Positions 23,722 to 32,256 of a DNA stretch of 64,000 bases are shown one piece after another (positions within the stretch are counted from its first letter, which is position 1; each line of letters opens with the position of its first letter). The stretch comes from Natronospirillum sp965602035 (lineage in GTDB: Bacteria; Pseudomonadota; Gammaproteobacteria; Pseudomonadales; Natronospirillaceae). The notes beneath the pieces were generated by a model that searched no databases, was not told the DNA's origin, and was given only the letters and a program-made list of their open reading frames with translations. The position numbers were made by a program, and so were the translations under genes. The DNA lies in NCBI GenBank assembly GCA_965602035.1, contig OZ271919.1, positions 248,001-312,000 of the forward strand, read 5' to 3'.

Positions 23722-23943
23722 TCAGGAGTTGCCCTCTGCCGGGCCTTCCGGATCGCGTGCGATGGCCGGTGGGCGCGATCCGGAGTGCAGGCGTATAAGC
23801 GTGCTGGCGGTCAGAAGTGCGGCCCGGGTTGCCTGTTGGTGCAGGCACTCAAGGGTCAACAGACGGAAGTTTTCCTCGCTCATGGCAAAAGCGAGAACTT
23901 CTTCGTCACTCAGCAGATTCTTTCCAAGTATAATCGGTCGCAT
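23722..23943 (-). CDS. Small hypothetical protein
   Basis: 73 residues from ATG 23943 (MRPIILGKNLLSDEEVLAFAMS), preceded by TTGGAGAA as ribosome binding site at about eight bases; an upstream in-frame ATG at 23985 lacks this. The product is mostly helical and soluble, with a polar C-terminus. Not recognised. It is between the tRNA genes and a divergent secreted protein. Support is the binding site and consistent reading frame only. Confidence 0.5.
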   Translation of the reverse strand: MRPIILGKNLLSDEEVLAFAMSEENFRLLTLECLHQQATRAALLTASTLIRLHSGSRPPAIARDPEGPAEGNS

Positions 23944-24095
23944 GGTGCGTTCTCCAATCCGGGTGAGCTGTCTCGCAAACAGCACACGAATTAAGGAATC
24001 GGCATGGCGGGCCGCTACTTTAATCAGGCGCCCGTGTTTTCGTGCACGGGTGTCGGGCGAGCGCCCTGCGGGGTAACCAGCAACGAGGGGATGTC

Positions 24096-24605
24096 ATGAG
24101 GCCACGGAGTTCTATCGCCGGAGTGATCGTACTGATCGTGCTTTGCCTGCTGGCGGGTATGATCCAGGCACAGGAGGAGCCGGTCTGGAAGCCGGGGCAG
24201 TCAAGGCCACCGGCGCTGGATTACGAATTCATCGATTCCTATCTCGACTACCGGATATACGACCTGCCGCCTGAGGTGGTGTATGTGCAGCGCTTCGGGC
24301 GCTGGGCGCAGGGCGGACAGACCGGTCTGCTGAGAGTTGTGGTGGCCGAACCGTCAACGGACAGTGTCCGCCGGCATCTGCTGTACATTCAATGGGTCTG
24401 CGACTGCGCGGAGGGGGTGGTCGCGATGCGTCCGGTTTCGGAGCTGAACCGCCGCGAGCCCATGATCTATACGCCCCCCACGTTTGATCGTCTGGGTATA
24501 CAGAACGTGGTGACAATCGTCGGGCGCGGTGTCGAATCCCGCCGTGATCGTGAATTCCGCCTCATCATCAGAGAGCGCGGGGAGGTGGAGGTTCAGGAGC
24601 CCTGA
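24096..24605 (+). CDS. Secreted hypothetical protein
   Basis: 169 residues from ATG 24096, with GAGGGG seven bases upstream. A signal peptide (MRPRSSIAGVIVLIVLCLLAGMIQAQ) with an Ala-x-Ala-like site is followed by a soluble domain of about 145 residues containing one CDC pair (WVCDCAEG). No known motif is recognised. It precedes murI by about 90 bases; the relation is not known. Confidence 0.7.
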   Translation: MRPRSSIAGVIVLIVLCLLAGMIQAQEEPVWKPGQSRPPALDYEFIDSYLDYRIYDLPPEVVYVQRFGRWAQGGQTGLLRVVVAEPSTDSVRRHLLYIQWVCDCAEGVVAMRPVSELNRREPMIYTPPTFDRLGIQNVVTIVGRGVESRRDREFRLIIRERGEVEVQEP

Positions 24606-24697
24606 TCAGCCTGCCAGCCTGAAATTACAGCGGCAATCGGACGGGATTCTCTGGTAGTCTGTGCCACGGATTGACCGCGTCAGATTTCAGGATAGTA

Positions 24698-25528
24698 ATG
24701 ATGGAGCCATCAGACCCACAGGCGCCTATCGGCGTATTCGACTCAGGCCTGGGCGGACTGACTGTGCTGTCGGCCATGCAGCGCGCCATGCCAGACGAAT
24801 CGTTCGTTTACCTCGGTGATACCGCCCGCGTGCCCTATGGCACCAAGAGCAGCGACAGTGTTACGCGCTATGCGCTCCAGGTCGTGGCGCGGCTACAGCG
24901 CGAATCGATAAAACTGCTGGTGGTTGCGTGCAATACCGCATCGGCGCAGGCGCTGCCGGCGATCCGGGAAGCCTTTCCGGCATTGCCGGTCGTCGGTGTG
25001 GTGGAGCCAGGTGCACGGGCCGCAGCGGCCCTGTCCGGGTCCGGGCATATCGGTGTTATTGCCACGGAGGGGACCATTGCGCGCGGAGCCTACACCCGCG
25101 CCATTGCTGAGGCACGACCCGATGCGACAGTGTCCGGCGTGGCGTGTTCTCTTTTCGTCGCGCTGGTGGAGGAGGGGTGGTATCAGGGGGAGCTGGTGAC
25201 AGCCATTGTCAGGGAATACCTCGGCCCGTTTCTGGAAGCATCGGAGCCCATCGATACGCTCGTTCTGGGCTGTACCCACTTTCCGGTTCTGAAGCCCGTG
25301 CTGCGTGAGGTTCTGGGCGAATCGGTCAGCCTGGTCGATTCCGCCGAAACGACGGCGGTGGCCGTGCGGGACATGCTGGCCAGGCGGTCGCTGCAGCGGA
25401 CTGCAGGCCACAGAAAGCCACCCCTGCGACTCTGGGTTACAGATGGGCCCGAGCGCTTTGCCCGGGTCGCCGGCGTCTTCATGGGGCGGCCGGTCAGCCC
25501 AGAAAAGGTGGAGCTGGTCGACCTCTGA
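24698..25528 (+). CDS. murI: Glutamate racemase
   Basis: 276 residues from ATG 24698, preceded by CAGGA at seven bases; an in-frame TTG 27 bases upstream is less likely. The enzyme makes D-glutamate for peptidoglycan by a two-base cysteine mechanism. Both catalytic Cys are present: VVACNTASA and LGCTHFPVL. IGVFDSGLGGLTVL is the N-terminal signature. Confidence 0.96.
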   Translation: MMEPSDPQAPIGVFDSGLGGLTVLSAMQRAMPDESFVYLGDTARVPYGTKSSDSVTRYALQVVARLQRESIKLLVVACNTASAQALPAIREAFPALPVVGVVEPGARAAAALSGSGHIGVIATEGTIARGAYTRAIAEARPDATVSGVACSLFVALVEEGWYQGELVTAIVREYLGPFLEASEPIDTLVLGCTHFPVLKPVLREVLGESVSLVDSAETTAVAVRDMLARRSLQRTAGHRKPPLRLWVTDGPERFARVAGVFMGRPVSPEKVELVDL

Positions 25529-25535
25529 ACCCTGC

Positions 25536-26111
25536 CTAGCGTTCGTGTCGACTCTGCCACAGAACTTCTTCGCCATCAGTGCCGCGGGCCACGGTGCGGG
25601 CGAGCACGAACAGGTAATCGGACAAGCGGTTCAGGTACTGCAGCGCCAGTGGCGTTGGCGCCGCGTCGGCGTGGTCAGCTTCCGCCTCCGACAGGGCCCA
25701 CACCTGGCGTTCGGCGCGACGGGCAATACTGCGTGCAACATGGATTCGCACAGTGGCTTCGCCACCGGCCGGCAGAATGAAATTCTCCAGTGCCGGCAGG
25801 GATTCGTTCAGTTGATCAATGTGTGACTCCAGTTCGGCAACCGTCGTCTGGCTCATCAGGGTGTAACCGGGCATGGCGAGCTCGCCGCCAAGGTCGAACA
25901 GGTCGTGCTGAATCTGGCTCAGCGCCCGGTCAAGCTCGGCCTGCTGTGGATCAAGCGCGGTGCGGACGCAACCGATCCAGCTATTGAGCTCGTCCACATC
26001 GCCAATTGCCGCTATCCGGGCACTGCTCTTGCGGACTCGATCATTGGTGCCCAGTCCGGTTGTTCCCGCGTCACCCTGGCGGGTGTAGATTTTCGACAGG
26101 CGTTTGCCCAT
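25536..26111 (-). CDS. Cob(I)alamin adenosyltransferase, PduO type
   Basis: 191 residues from ATG 26111 (MGKRLSKIYTRQGDAGTTGLG), with GGAG upstream. The ATP-binding motif IYTRQGDAGTTGLG is intact. RSIARRAERQVWAL and LNRLSDYLFVLARTVAR are the trimer-forming helices. It adds the adenosyl group to cob(I)alamin to make coenzyme B12. It is 28 bases after the upstream kinase on the same strand. No other B12 gene lies in the window, so the acceptor corrinoid would be taken up or made elsewhere. Confidence 0.93.
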   Translation of the reverse strand: MGKRLSKIYTRQGDAGTTGLGTNDRVRKSSARIAAIGDVDELNSWIGCVRTALDPQQAELDRALSQIQHDLFDLGGELAMPGYTLMSQTTVAELESHIDQLNESLPALENFILPAGGEATVRIHVARSIARRAERQVWALSEAEADHADAAPTPLALQYLNRLSDYLFVLARTVARGTDGEEVLWQSRHER

Positions 26112-26139
26112 GAATACTCCTGTTTCTACCTGAAAACGC

Positions 26140-28137
26140 TCAGACAGTATCTGTGCTTGATGCGCCGACCGATCGCGGCAGCCGAATGGTGAACGTCGTG
26201 CCACGATCGGCCGATGACTGCACCGTCAGCTCGCCGCGGTGATGTGTTGTCACGATAAAATAAGCCACGCTCAATCCGAGCCCGGTACCCTGGCCGACGT
26301 CCTTCGTTGTAAAAAACGGTTCAAACACACGCTTGCGCGTGCTCAGACTCATACCCGGGCCGTTGTCACTGACCTGAATAATGCAGTTATCGTCCGTTGC
26401 CTTGCAGCTGATCACTATGCGACCCGGCGCGTCGTCAGCCCCGCGAATTGCCTGCCAGGCGTTCTTGATGAGATTGAACAATACCTGTTCAATCTCCGTG
26501 CCGATTACCGGAATGGTCATTTGGGCGCATTCTGCCCAGCGTTCTTCCACGATCAGTGCTCCGTCTTTTACGTTCTGGCGGAGATCGAGATCACTCATTG
26601 CAATACTGAGGCTGCGAGTCAGTATGTCGCCTACCGCCCGTGGCTGGCGCGCAGAGTCGCTCTGGCGGCTGAACTGCAGCATATTGGTCACGATATGGCC
26701 GGCCCGTTCTCCGGCACTCAGAACATGGTCGAGAAACCGGTCGATGTCGCGTTCGCTGAGGTAGCGCTGAAGCGCGTCCATATCCAGGCCCACTTTCTCC
26801 GCAGTTGTCCGGTTGGTCTGTACGTCCGGCGACAGGCGCCGTCGCACGGTCTGGGCACTCTGCACCATCGCGCTCAGCGGGTTGTTGATTTCATGTGCCA
26901 TACCGGCGGCCAGGCCACCGACCGACATCATTTTCTCGCTCTGAACCATCAACTCCTCCAGCCTGGTGCGCTCCGTGACATCATCGATTCGCACTACCGC
27001 ACCGATGGTGCCAGTGAGGCGCAGCGGGTAAACAACGATGTCGAGCTTGAGGTCTGGCTGACCGGGGTAGCTAAAGGTTACCTGTGGCAGCCTTTGAATC
27101 TTGCGCTCCACCAGTGCCTTGCGCAGTGCGGGCTGAAAATCGGCGAGGAAAGGGAAGGCCAGTTCCAGAGGGTGTCCCATTGCACTCGCCAGGGGGGTCC
27201 CGCTCAGGTGCGTTGCGCCGTCGTTCCACTGGGTGATACGGATATTCTCATCCACCGCAATCAGGGCGGCAGGCATGGAGTTGATCATGGCGGTGAGGTA
27301 GGACTGCAGTTCGGTCAGACGCTGTTCGGCGCGGGCACGGACGCTCACTTCAACTTCCAGTCGGTGGTTGGCATCCCGTGACTCGCGCGCTTTGGCCTGT
27401 GCTTCACGCTGGGCATCCTGGGCGCGGTTGCGGGCCGCTCGCAATTGATCATCACGCGACTGGATACGGTCCAGCATGGCGTTGAAGGAACTGACCAGCG
27501 TCCCGACCTCATTATTGGTGGGCTCGCTGGCCCGGCGACTGAAGTTTTCGGTACGGTCGATGTCCCGTGCGACCTCAATCAGGTTATGAATCGGGCGCGA
27601 AATCGTTCGCTGATAACGATTGGATAACCAGAAAGTGACCACAGCAGCGATCATGAAGAACAGCACCAGTCCGAGCAGCGTCTGCCGGTAGAGGCTGGTC
27701 ATCAGGCTCGCATTGGCCACCACATACAGCGTCCATTGTCCGGCCTCGTCCAACTGGAACTGGCGGCTGATCCGTGGCGGCCCGGGGGTAGGGTTCAGCT
27801 CGGTGATCCGCGTTGGCAATACATGTTGTTCCGGCCGATGCATATGCCGGCTCAGTTCGCCATCCCGGTAGAGAGCCACAGTCTCGACCAATGCCGGCAA
27901 CGCGCGAATGTCCTCCGCCCGCGCAGACCAGAGTGCCTCATAATCGGTTTCCGCGGGCAGGTGGCGAAACCCGGATGCGAGGGTCTGAATCATCTGAGGT
28001 GCAAGCACCCGATAGGACAGGCCGAAGGCCAGTACCAGAGTTACGATCATGGCGACCAGAAAACTGCTGGCAAGCAGCAGCCCGTTATATCGGAGTAGTC
28101 GGCCCGCATTGGAGTGCCGGCCAGGTATCCAGCTCAT
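26140..28137 (-). CDS. Membrane sensor histidine kinase (HAMP-PAS)
   Basis: 665 residues. Two membrane helices (about 17-42 and 165-190) flank a periplasmic sensor region. A HAMP-like segment and a coiled coil (about 190-285) lead to a PAS domain (about 290-400), then HisKA with GMAHEINNPLSAMV (catalytic His in the H box) and HATPase with LFNLIKNAWQAI, DNGPGM and GTGLGLSVAYFIV. Its ATG overlaps the panE stop (ATGA). No response regulator lies nearby, so it is an orphan kinase. Signal is not known. Confidence 0.9.
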   Translation of the reverse strand: MSWIPGRHSNAGRLLRYNGLLLASSFLVAMIVTLVLAFGLSYRVLAPQMIQTLASGFRHLPAETDYEALWSARAEDIRALPALVETVALYRDGELSRHMHRPEQHVLPTRITELNPTPGPPRISRQFQLDEAGQWTLYVVANASLMTSLYRQTLLGLVLFFMIAAVVTFWLSNRYQRTISRPIHNLIEVARDIDRTENFSRRASEPTNNEVGTLVSSFNAMLDRIQSRDDQLRAARNRAQDAQREAQAKARESRDANHRLEVEVSVRARAEQRLTELQSYLTAMINSMPAALIAVDENIRITQWNDGATHLSGTPLASAMGHPLELAFPFLADFQPALRKALVERKIQRLPQVTFSYPGQPDLKLDIVVYPLRLTGTIGAVVRIDDVTERTRLEELMVQSEKMMSVGGLAAGMAHEINNPLSAMVQSAQTVRRRLSPDVQTNRTTAEKVGLDMDALQRYLSERDIDRFLDHVLSAGERAGHIVTNMLQFSRQSDSARQPRAVGDILTRSLSIAMSDLDLRQNVKDGALIVEERWAECAQMTIPVIGTEIEQVLFNLIKNAWQAIRGADDAPGRIVISCKATDDNCIIQVSDNGPGMSLSTRKRVFEPFFTTKDVGQGTGLGLSVAYFIVTTHHRGELTVQSSADRGTTFTIRLPRSVGASSTDTV

Positions 28138-29051
28138 ATGGCGACTCCCCGTTCCTCAAACCGCCGGCAGACCGCATTGTGCAATCCGGTCAGTACCGGA
28201 GTCTCGATACTGTGATCACGGGCGTATTGCAGCAGGCTACCGGTAATGCTCTGCAATTCGGGCGTGCGCCCGTTCGCCAGGTCCTGATGCATGGACGACC
28301 GGTTGCCGGCCGTGGCCCCGATGACAGACAGTACCTGCTCTGCCAGCCCGGACTCGGTCACTGAGTGGCCGGCTGCGCCGGCAATGGTTACCAGTTCAGG
28401 TAGTAATGCCCGCCACTGTTGCTGCAGGTCAGCCCTTGCCAGTGCGCCGTTCGGTACGTCAGCCAGAGCGGTCAGTGGATTGATTGCGGCGTTGATCAGC
28501 AGTTTCTGCCAGACTCTGGCCTGCAACGCCTCGGCATCGGGTTCCCAGTGGCTAGCCAGCGGACTGTCGAGAATCGCCTGCTCCAGAAAGCCGGGCCGGC
28601 GATGACCCGACCACGGACCGAGCCAGGTGACACCCTGGCCGGTCTCTTCGATGGCGTTCGGTCCTGTTCGCAAAACGGCTTCGGTGGTGATGGCTACGCC
28701 CAGAGACTGGTGCGGCAACAGGCGGTCCGATATGGCCTGCTGGGGGCCCAGCCCGTTATGCATCAGCAGAATTTCGGCGTTTTCAGTCAGTGCCGGCTCT
28801 ATAAGCTCGAATGCCGAAGCAGCCTGATGCGCCTTGGTTGCAATAATCACGGCCTGTATCGGCGCCGGGTCAGCGACACGGCGACAGGTGATTGTCATCG
28901 AGCCACGCTGCGCGGATCGACAATCAACCGGGCCTTCGACCGTCGGATGTCGCAGTTCCACCGGGTGGTGAGGTGTCAGACTGAACGCCAGGTGCAGGCC
29001 GATGGCGCCCGGTCCGACAATGACAATGGGCCAGAATGTTTGCGCACCCAT
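28134..29051 (-). CDS. panE: 2-dehydropantoate 2-reductase family
   Basis: 305 residues from ATG 29051 (MGAQTFWPIVIVGPGAIGLH); the longer ORF upstream has no similarity. The Rossmann motif GPGAIG and the ApbA-type central and C-terminal domain (LMHNGLGPQQAI; QKLLINAAINPLTALADVPNG) fit a ketopantoate reductase of pantothenate synthesis. The conserved catalytic Lys lies in KLLINAA. Substrate assignment within the ApbA family is inferred. It is followed by the kinase with a 4-base overlap. Confidence 0.82.
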   Translation of the reverse strand: MGAQTFWPIVIVGPGAIGLHLAFSLTPHHPVELRHPTVEGPVDCRSAQRGSMTITCRRVADPAPIQAVIIATKAHQAASAFELIEPALTENAEILLMHNGLGPQQAISDRLLPHQSLGVAITTEAVLRTGPNAIEETGQGVTWLGPWSGHRRPGFLEQAILDSPLASHWEPDAEALQARVWQKLLINAAINPLTALADVPNGALARADLQQQWRALLPELVTIAGAAGHSVTESGLAEQVLSVIGATAGNRSSMHQDLANGRTPELQSITGSLLQYARDHSIETPVLTGLHNAVCRRFEERGVAI

Positions 29052-29187
29052 GAACGAAAGCCTGTTGTCCGTGGCGTTATCCCGGCCGAAAGCATAGCAC
29101 ACTCCCGGGTGGCCCGGCCCGGGTGGCCCGGCGCCGATCGCGCCGCCCATTAATGAACACTGCCATACAGAATACCGGACGACACCC

Positions 29188-29214
29188 TTGAAAAGGCGCG
29201 GCAGGCCCCAATAT
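29188..29214 (+). promoter_or_regulatory. Putative sigma32 promoter of fxsA
   Basis: CCTTGAAAA with TTGAAA at 29188-29193, 13-base spacer, then CCCAATAT (29207-29214), close to the heat-shock CTTGAAA / CCCCATNT consensus. Same spacing as the groES promoter. It starts about 50 bases upstream of fxsA. Confidence 0.55.
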
Positions 29215-29266
29215 CGAACGCTGGCCTGAAGGATTGCCCGATACATAAGACTGTTGCGGAGCCGCT

Positions 29267-29698
29267 ATGCCGATTCTGGTGCTCTTATTGCTTTTTTTCG
29301 CGCTTGAACTGGCGCTGTTTATCGAGTGGGGGAGCGCCATCGGCGTGGCGTTCACGCTTCTGGAAATTGTTGTTTCCGCTGTTATCGGCGTGCAGCTTAT
29401 CCGCTGGACCGGGTTCAGTGTCCTGCGCGAATTGCAGGGCGGCATGATCAACCAGCTTTGGTTACAGGCTCGCCAGCAGGCTGTGATGAGACGGATGCTT
29501 GGCGGGCTGCTGTTGATCGTGCCGGGGTTTGCGACCGATATAATGGGCCTGGTTTTTGTCGTCTGGAGCCTTGCCGGACCCACATCCGGCGGCGGCACGG
29601 GTGGCGGTAGCGGCGGCTATCGCCGGGCGTCGTCCGGCAGCCATGTAATCGATGGTGAGTATGAGCCAGCGGATCGGCCGCGCGATCATCTGCCGTAG
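29267..29698 (+). CDS. fxsA: FxsA family membrane protein
   Basis: 143 residues with GGAG six bases before ATG 29267. Four hydrophobic helices (about 3-20, 24-47, 72-90 and 90-105) and the family motif MRRMLGGLLLIVPGFATDIMGLVFVV. The C-terminal ~40 residues are Gly/Ser-rich and then acidic. In E. coli FxsA overexpression relieves F-plasmid exclusion of phage T7; the native role is unknown. Placement upstream of groES-groEL is the conserved context. Confidence 0.9.
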   Translation: MPILVLLLLFFALELALFIEWGSAIGVAFTLLEIVVSAVIGVQLIRWTGFSVLRELQGGMINQLWLQARQQAVMRRMLGGLLLIVPGFATDIMGLVFVVWSLAGPTSGGGTGGGSGGYRRASSGSHVIDGEYEPADRPRDHLP

Positions 29699-29744
29699 GC
29701 CGAGTGCCCGGGCGCGCAAGCTGAAGTAACCGAATTGATTTCAT

Positions 29745-29770
29745 GGTGCCTGAAAATTTTTTCAGGCACC
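29745..29770. repeat. 26-base palindrome between fxsA and groES
   Basis: Left arm GGTGCCTGAAAA (29745-29756) is the exact complement of TTTTCAGGCACC (29759-29770) with two bases between. The U-run is inside the stem, so it is a poor intrinsic terminator by the usual rule. It abuts the groES -35 box by two bases and could act as an operator or attenuator. Confidence 0.85.
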
Positions 29771-29772
29771 TA

Positions 29773-29799
29773 TTGAAAGTGATCTGCCTGTCCCCATTT
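29773..29799 (+). promoter_or_regulatory. Sigma32 heat-shock promoter of groES-groEL
   Basis: TTGAAA (29773-29778), 13-base spacer, CCCCATTT (29792-29799), a near-perfect match to the sigma32 consensus. The groES start follows after about 60 bases. CIRCE-type HrcA operator sequence is not seen. Confidence 0.8.
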
Positions 29800-29858
29800 C
29801 CGGAAAGGCAGACAACCAACAACCTGGACAGACAATCTGTTGAATGGGAGAAACTCAG

Positions 29859-30149
29859 ATGAAAATTCGTCCGTTGCATGACCGCATCGTTGTACGGCGT
29901 AAAGAAGAAGAGACCAAGACTGCGGGCGGTATCGTGCTGCCCGGTTCGGCCAAGGAAAAGCCATCACAGGGTGAAGTACTGGCTGTGGGCAATGGCCGCC
30001 TGCTGGAAAACGGCGACGTCCGCCCGCTGGACGTGAAAGTCGGCGACATGGTGGTGTTCGGGCAGTACGCCGGCAGCACCGTCAAGATCGACGGTGAAGA
30101 ACTGTTGATGCTGGCGGAAAGCGATGTATTTGGCGTCATCGAAGGTTGA
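29859..30149 (+). CDS. groS: Co-chaperonin GroES
   Basis: 96 residues from ATG 29859 (MKIRPLHDRIVVRRKEEETK), with GGGAG before it. The mobile-loop GGIVLPGSAKEKPSQGEV is intact. It caps GroEL in an ATP-dependent folding cycle. It is 63 bases upstream of groEL in the same operon and preceded by a sigma32 promoter. Confidence 0.98.
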   Translation: MKIRPLHDRIVVRRKEEETKTAGGIVLPGSAKEKPSQGEVLAVGNGRLLENGDVRPLDVKVGDMVVFGQYAGSTVKIDGEELLMLAESDVFGVIEG

Positions 30150-30212
30150 TCGGCTCAAACAGGCCGACCGGACATTTTTTAACTGAATTTCAGCGATTGA
30201 GGATCAATTAAC

Positions 30213-31862
30213 ATGGCAGCAAAAGAAGTCAAATTCGGCGATTCCGCGCGTTCGCGCATGCAGAAGGGCGTGAACCTGCTGGCTGATGCCGTCAAGGTGA
30301 CTCTGGGCCCGAAAGGCCGCAACGTTATTCTGGACAAGTCCTTCGGTGCACCGACGGTGACGAAAGATGGCGTTTCTGTGGCGAAGGAAATCGAACTGGA
30401 AGACAAGTTCGAGAACATGGGCGCCCAGATGGTCAAGGAAGTGGCTTCCAAGGCCAACGACGAAGCCGGCGATGGCACCACGACCGCAACCGTACTGGCC
30501 CAGGCTCTGGTCAATGAAGGCCTGAAATCCGTTGCGGCCGGCATGAACCCGATGGACCTGAAGCGCGGTATCGATAAGGCCGCCGCCGCCATGGTCCAGG
30601 AACTGCACAAGATTTCTTCACCCTGTGAAGACAGCAAGGCGATTCAGCAGGTCGGCACCATTTCTGCCAACTCCGATGCGACCATCGGCAAGCTGATTGC
30701 CGATGCCATGGAGAAAGTCGGCAAGGACGGTGTTATCACCGTCGAGGAAGGCACCAGCTTCGAAGACGAGCTGGAAGTCGTTGAAGGCATGCAGTTCGAC
30801 CGTGGTTACCTGTCGCCTTACTTTGTGACCAATCAGGAAACAATGACTGCCGAGCAGGAAGAACCCTACATTCTGCTGGTCGACAAGAAGATCTCGGCTA
30901 TCCGTGATCTGATTCCGGTACTGGAGCAGGTCGCGAAGGCGAGCCGCCCGCTGTTCATCATTGCAGAAGACATTGAGGGCGAAGCGCTGGCGACACTGGT
31001 GGTCAACAACATGCGTGGTACCGTCAAGGTCAGTGCCGCCAAGGCGCCTGGTTTCGGCGACCGTCGCAAGGCCATGATGCAGGACATCGCGATCCTGACC
31101 GGTGGCACGGTGATTTCCGAAGAAGTCGGCCTGGATCTCGAAAGCACAACGCTCGAGCACCTGGGTACCGCCAAGCGTGTTGTTTCCTCCAAGGAGAACA
31201 CCACACTGGTGAACGGTGCCGGTGAGCAGGCTGACATCAAGGCCCGCGTTGATCAGATCAAGGCCGAAATCGAAAACTCCACGTCTGACTATGACAAGGA
31301 GAAGCTGCAGGAGCGCATGGCGAAGCTGGCCGGTGGCGTTGCCGTTATCAAGGTAGGCGCAGCGACCGAGATTGCCATGAAAGAGAAGAAAGCACGTGTT
31401 GACGACGCGCTGCACGCGACTCGCGCAGCGGTCGAAGAAGGCGTGGTCTCTGGCGGTGGCGTCGCACTGATCCGGGCTCTGCAGGGTCTGGGCGATCTGA
31501 AAGGCGACAATGAAGACCAGAACGTTGGTATCCAGTTGGCTCTGCGCGCGATGGAATGGCCGCTGCGTCTGATCGTTCGCAATGCCGGCGGTGAAGACTC
31601 CGTGGTACTGAACGAAGTGAAGGCCGGCAAGGGCAACTTCGGTTACAACGCGGCAACCGGCGAGTACGGTGATATGACCGAGTTCGGTATCATCGACCCG
31701 ACCAAGGTGACGCGCAGTGCGGTTCAGGCAGCAGCCTCTGTTGCAGCGCTCATGATCACTACTGAAGCCATGATCGCGGATCTGCCGGAAGACGATAACG
31801 CCGGTGGTGCTCCGGACATGGGCGGCATGGGCGGAATGGGAGGCATGGGCGGCATGATGTAA
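30213..31862 (+). CDS. groL: Chaperonin GroEL
   Basis: 549 residues, close to the 548 of E. coli. MAAKEVKFGDSARSRMQKGVNLLADAVKVTLGPKGRN at the start, GDGTTTATVLAQ with the catalytic Asp region, and a C-terminal GGMGGMGGMGGMM tail that lines the cavity. Codon use is strongly selected, typical of a highly expressed gene. A strong terminator follows. Confidence 0.99.
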   Translation: MAAKEVKFGDSARSRMQKGVNLLADAVKVTLGPKGRNVILDKSFGAPTVTKDGVSVAKEIELEDKFENMGAQMVKEVASKANDEAGDGTTTATVLAQALVNEGLKSVAAGMNPMDLKRGIDKAAAAMVQELHKISSPCEDSKAIQQVGTISANSDATIGKLIADAMEKVGKDGVITVEEGTSFEDELEVVEGMQFDRGYLSPYFVTNQETMTAEQEEPYILLVDKKISAIRDLIPVLEQVAKASRPLFIIAEDIEGEALATLVVNNMRGTVKVSAAKAPGFGDRRKAMMQDIAILTGGTVISEEVGLDLESTTLEHLGTAKRVVSSKENTTLVNGAGEQADIKARVDQIKAEIENSTSDYDKEKLQERMAKLAGGVAVIKVGAATEIAMKEKKARVDDALHATRAAVEEGVVSGGGVALIRALQGLGDLKGDNEDQNVGIQLALRAMEWPLRLIVRNAGGEDSVVLNEVKAGKGNFGYNAATGEYGDMTEFGIIDPTKVTRSAVQAAASVAALMITTEAMIADLPEDDNAGGAPDMGGMGGMGGMGGMM

Positions 31863-31896
31863 TTGCCCCCGGTACTTCCTTCCGTACCTACGAAAA

Positions 31897-31922
31897 AGCC
31901 AGGCATCTGCCTGGCTTTTTTT
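31897..31922 (+). terminator. Intrinsic terminator of groES-groEL
   Basis: AGCCAGGCA (31897-31905) pairs with TGCCTGGCT (31908-31916), followed by seven T. Perfect GC-rich stem with a U tract, 35 bases after the groEL stop. Confidence 0.9.
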
Positions 31923-31924
31923 CT

Positions 31925-32250
31925 GCACGTCTATCAGGCTCGGTATCACAATACATTGGCGGAGTATTCGCCGTCGGCCGACGGTCCGCCGGGGACCGGG
32001 CGTAAATACGTCCCTGTAGCCCTGCGACGAAAACGTCCTGTTTTCGACGACTCCCCGGCCGGATCCGTCGACCACCGGCTCGCGGTAGATAATCCGCCGA
32101 CGGCCCAGCGCAAACTCGCGCAAAACAGTACAGTTCACCAGGGTACGGAAAAGAGCCGATCATTTCCCGTTTGCGCGGTTCGCGCGGGCCACGTATGGCC
32201 TCGCCAGTGATCCTTCAGTACACTTCAGGCTTCTGTTTTCTGCTTCGGAA
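31925..32250. other. Non-coding gap with palindromes before gspN
   Basis: About 330 bases between groEL and gspN with no supported gene. It carries the 14-base palindrome CCGTCGGCCGACGG (31971-31984), CGTA-AA-TACG (32001-32010) flanked by GGG and TCCC, and CGAAAAC (32028-32034) pairing with GTTTTCG (32040-32046). The cluster resembles a repeated extragenic structured element; other copies are not seen in the window. Confidence 0.5.
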
Positions 32251-32256
32251 GGTCAT

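Noticed and set aside
26239..27381. 380-codon frame antisense to the sensor kinase
   Set aside because: Low-complexity His/Arg/Gln-rich translation typical of antisense frames in high-GC DNA.
30618..32138. 506-codon open frame antisense to groEL
   Set aside because: It mirrors the strongly biased codons of groEL, has no family features and its start is in the gap after the terminator.
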